64,000 nucleotides of DNA, from NCBI RefSeq assembly GCF_900108175.1, contig NZ_FNVO01000008.1, positions 63,127 to 127,126 on the forward strand, read 5' to 3'. The position numbers were made by a program, and so were the translations under genes. The notes beneath the pieces are model-generated. The model did not search any database. It was not told where the DNA came from and saw only the letters and a program-made list of their open reading frames with translations. This stretch comes from Thermomonospora echinospora. GTDB lineage: Bacteria; Actinomycetota; Actinomycetes; Streptosporangiales; Streptosporangiaceae. How positions within the stretch are numbered: the stretch's first letter is position 1; each line of letters starts with the position of its first letter. Of the stretch, positions 63,892 through 64,000 are shown piece after piece.

Positions 63892-64000
63892 TCAGGTCTT
63901 GGTGGCGGGGGAGTGGTCCTCGGCCGACAGCGGCCGGGCGATGTCCTCCAGCGAGCGCCGGGCCGCCTCCACGCCGAGGAAGATCTCGACGATCCCGGCG
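63892..64000 (-). CDS. C-terminal end of a probable MFS transporter (partial)
   Basis: The last 35 codons before the TGA read AGIVEIFLGVEAARRSLEDI, then ARPLSAEDHSPATKT. The pattern EIFLGVxAxxxSLEDIARPLS is familiar from the cytoplasmic tails of actinobacterial major-facilitator transporters. The gene runs off the window on the minus strand, so its length and substrate are unknown. Confidence 0.55.
   Translation of the reverse strand, partial: AGIVEIFLGVEAARRSLEDIARPLSAEDHSPATKT

Overview
The window is chromosomal DNA of a very high-GC actinomycete. Third codon positions are almost all G or C and GTG starts are common. The lineage markers are WhiA, RbpA, OpcA, an F420-type luciferase-like oxidoreductase, DasR-like boxes and an actinobacterial suf operon led by sufR. 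Gene content and order suggest the Streptosporangiales (Thermomonospora or Actinomadura relatives), but no rRNA is present to confirm this. I see no transposase, integrase, tRNA, rRNA or CRISPR array. Apart from a few accessory patches it is ordinary core chromosome.

Layout. 1-6.4 kb (+): yvcK, whiA, then gap-pgk-tpiA-secG-rbpA, with three TGGTCTAGACCA-type boxes in front of gap. 6.7-9.5 kb (-): a membrane acyltransferase, and an M23 metallopeptidase with an ArsR-like regulator; an AT-rich palindrome lies upstream of the latter pair. 9.6-11.0 kb (+): a ZTP riboswitch followed by glyA. 11.2-14.0 kb: a methyltransferase, an ACT-GNAT acetyltransferase and an AhpD-like protein. 14.1-19.8 kb (+): a tightly overlapping stressosome operon, rsbR-rsbS-rsbT, then a two-domain ATPase/phosphatase, a hybrid-type histidine kinase and a receiver-GAF-PP2C phosphatase. 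19.8-30.2 kb (-): the pentose phosphate block, transcribed tkt-tal-pgi, then a terminator, then a degenerate second pgi paralogue, zwf, opcA and pgl. 30.8-34.0 kb (+): heme O synthase, a PrsW-like protease and heme A synthase. 34.0-38.5 kb (-): PolX, an EamA transporter and an ABC-2 exporter. 38.8-46.5 kb (+): carbamate kinase, then an iron-box-like site and sufR-B-D-Rieske-C-S-U-T. 46.6-55.8 kb: a membrane protein, a NarL-type two-component pair, a degenerate EAL-CBS protein, three tandem AIM24 proteins, a DUF2330 protein and a divergent LLM/TetR pair. 56.0-64.0 kb: ABC-F, a small HTH protein, an enoyl-CoA hydratase, an ABC exporter, a 50-bp perfect palindrome, a 49-residue membrane protein, a sulfotransferase, a sirtuin remnant, an unassigned gene and the end of a probable MFS transporter.

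The genes work mostly as housekeeping blocks: lower glycolysis, the pentose phosphate pathway, heme a assembly for the respiratory chain, and Fe-S cluster biogenesis. The regulatory layer stands out: DasR-like boxes, the ZTP riboswitch, an iron box, several unassigned operator-like repeats, and apparent leaderless genes in which a TANNNT-like -10 sits 6 nt before the start codon.

The items most likely to be new are the PGI-like pseudoenzyme inside the pentose phosphate block, the AIM24 triplet with its helically phased 10-bp repeats, the stressosome chain ending in a receiver that lacks its conserved lysine, the translationally coupled leader ORF before the ABC-F gene, and the 50-bp palindrome next to a 49-residue membrane protein. 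Function calls rest on motifs read by eye; no database search was run.
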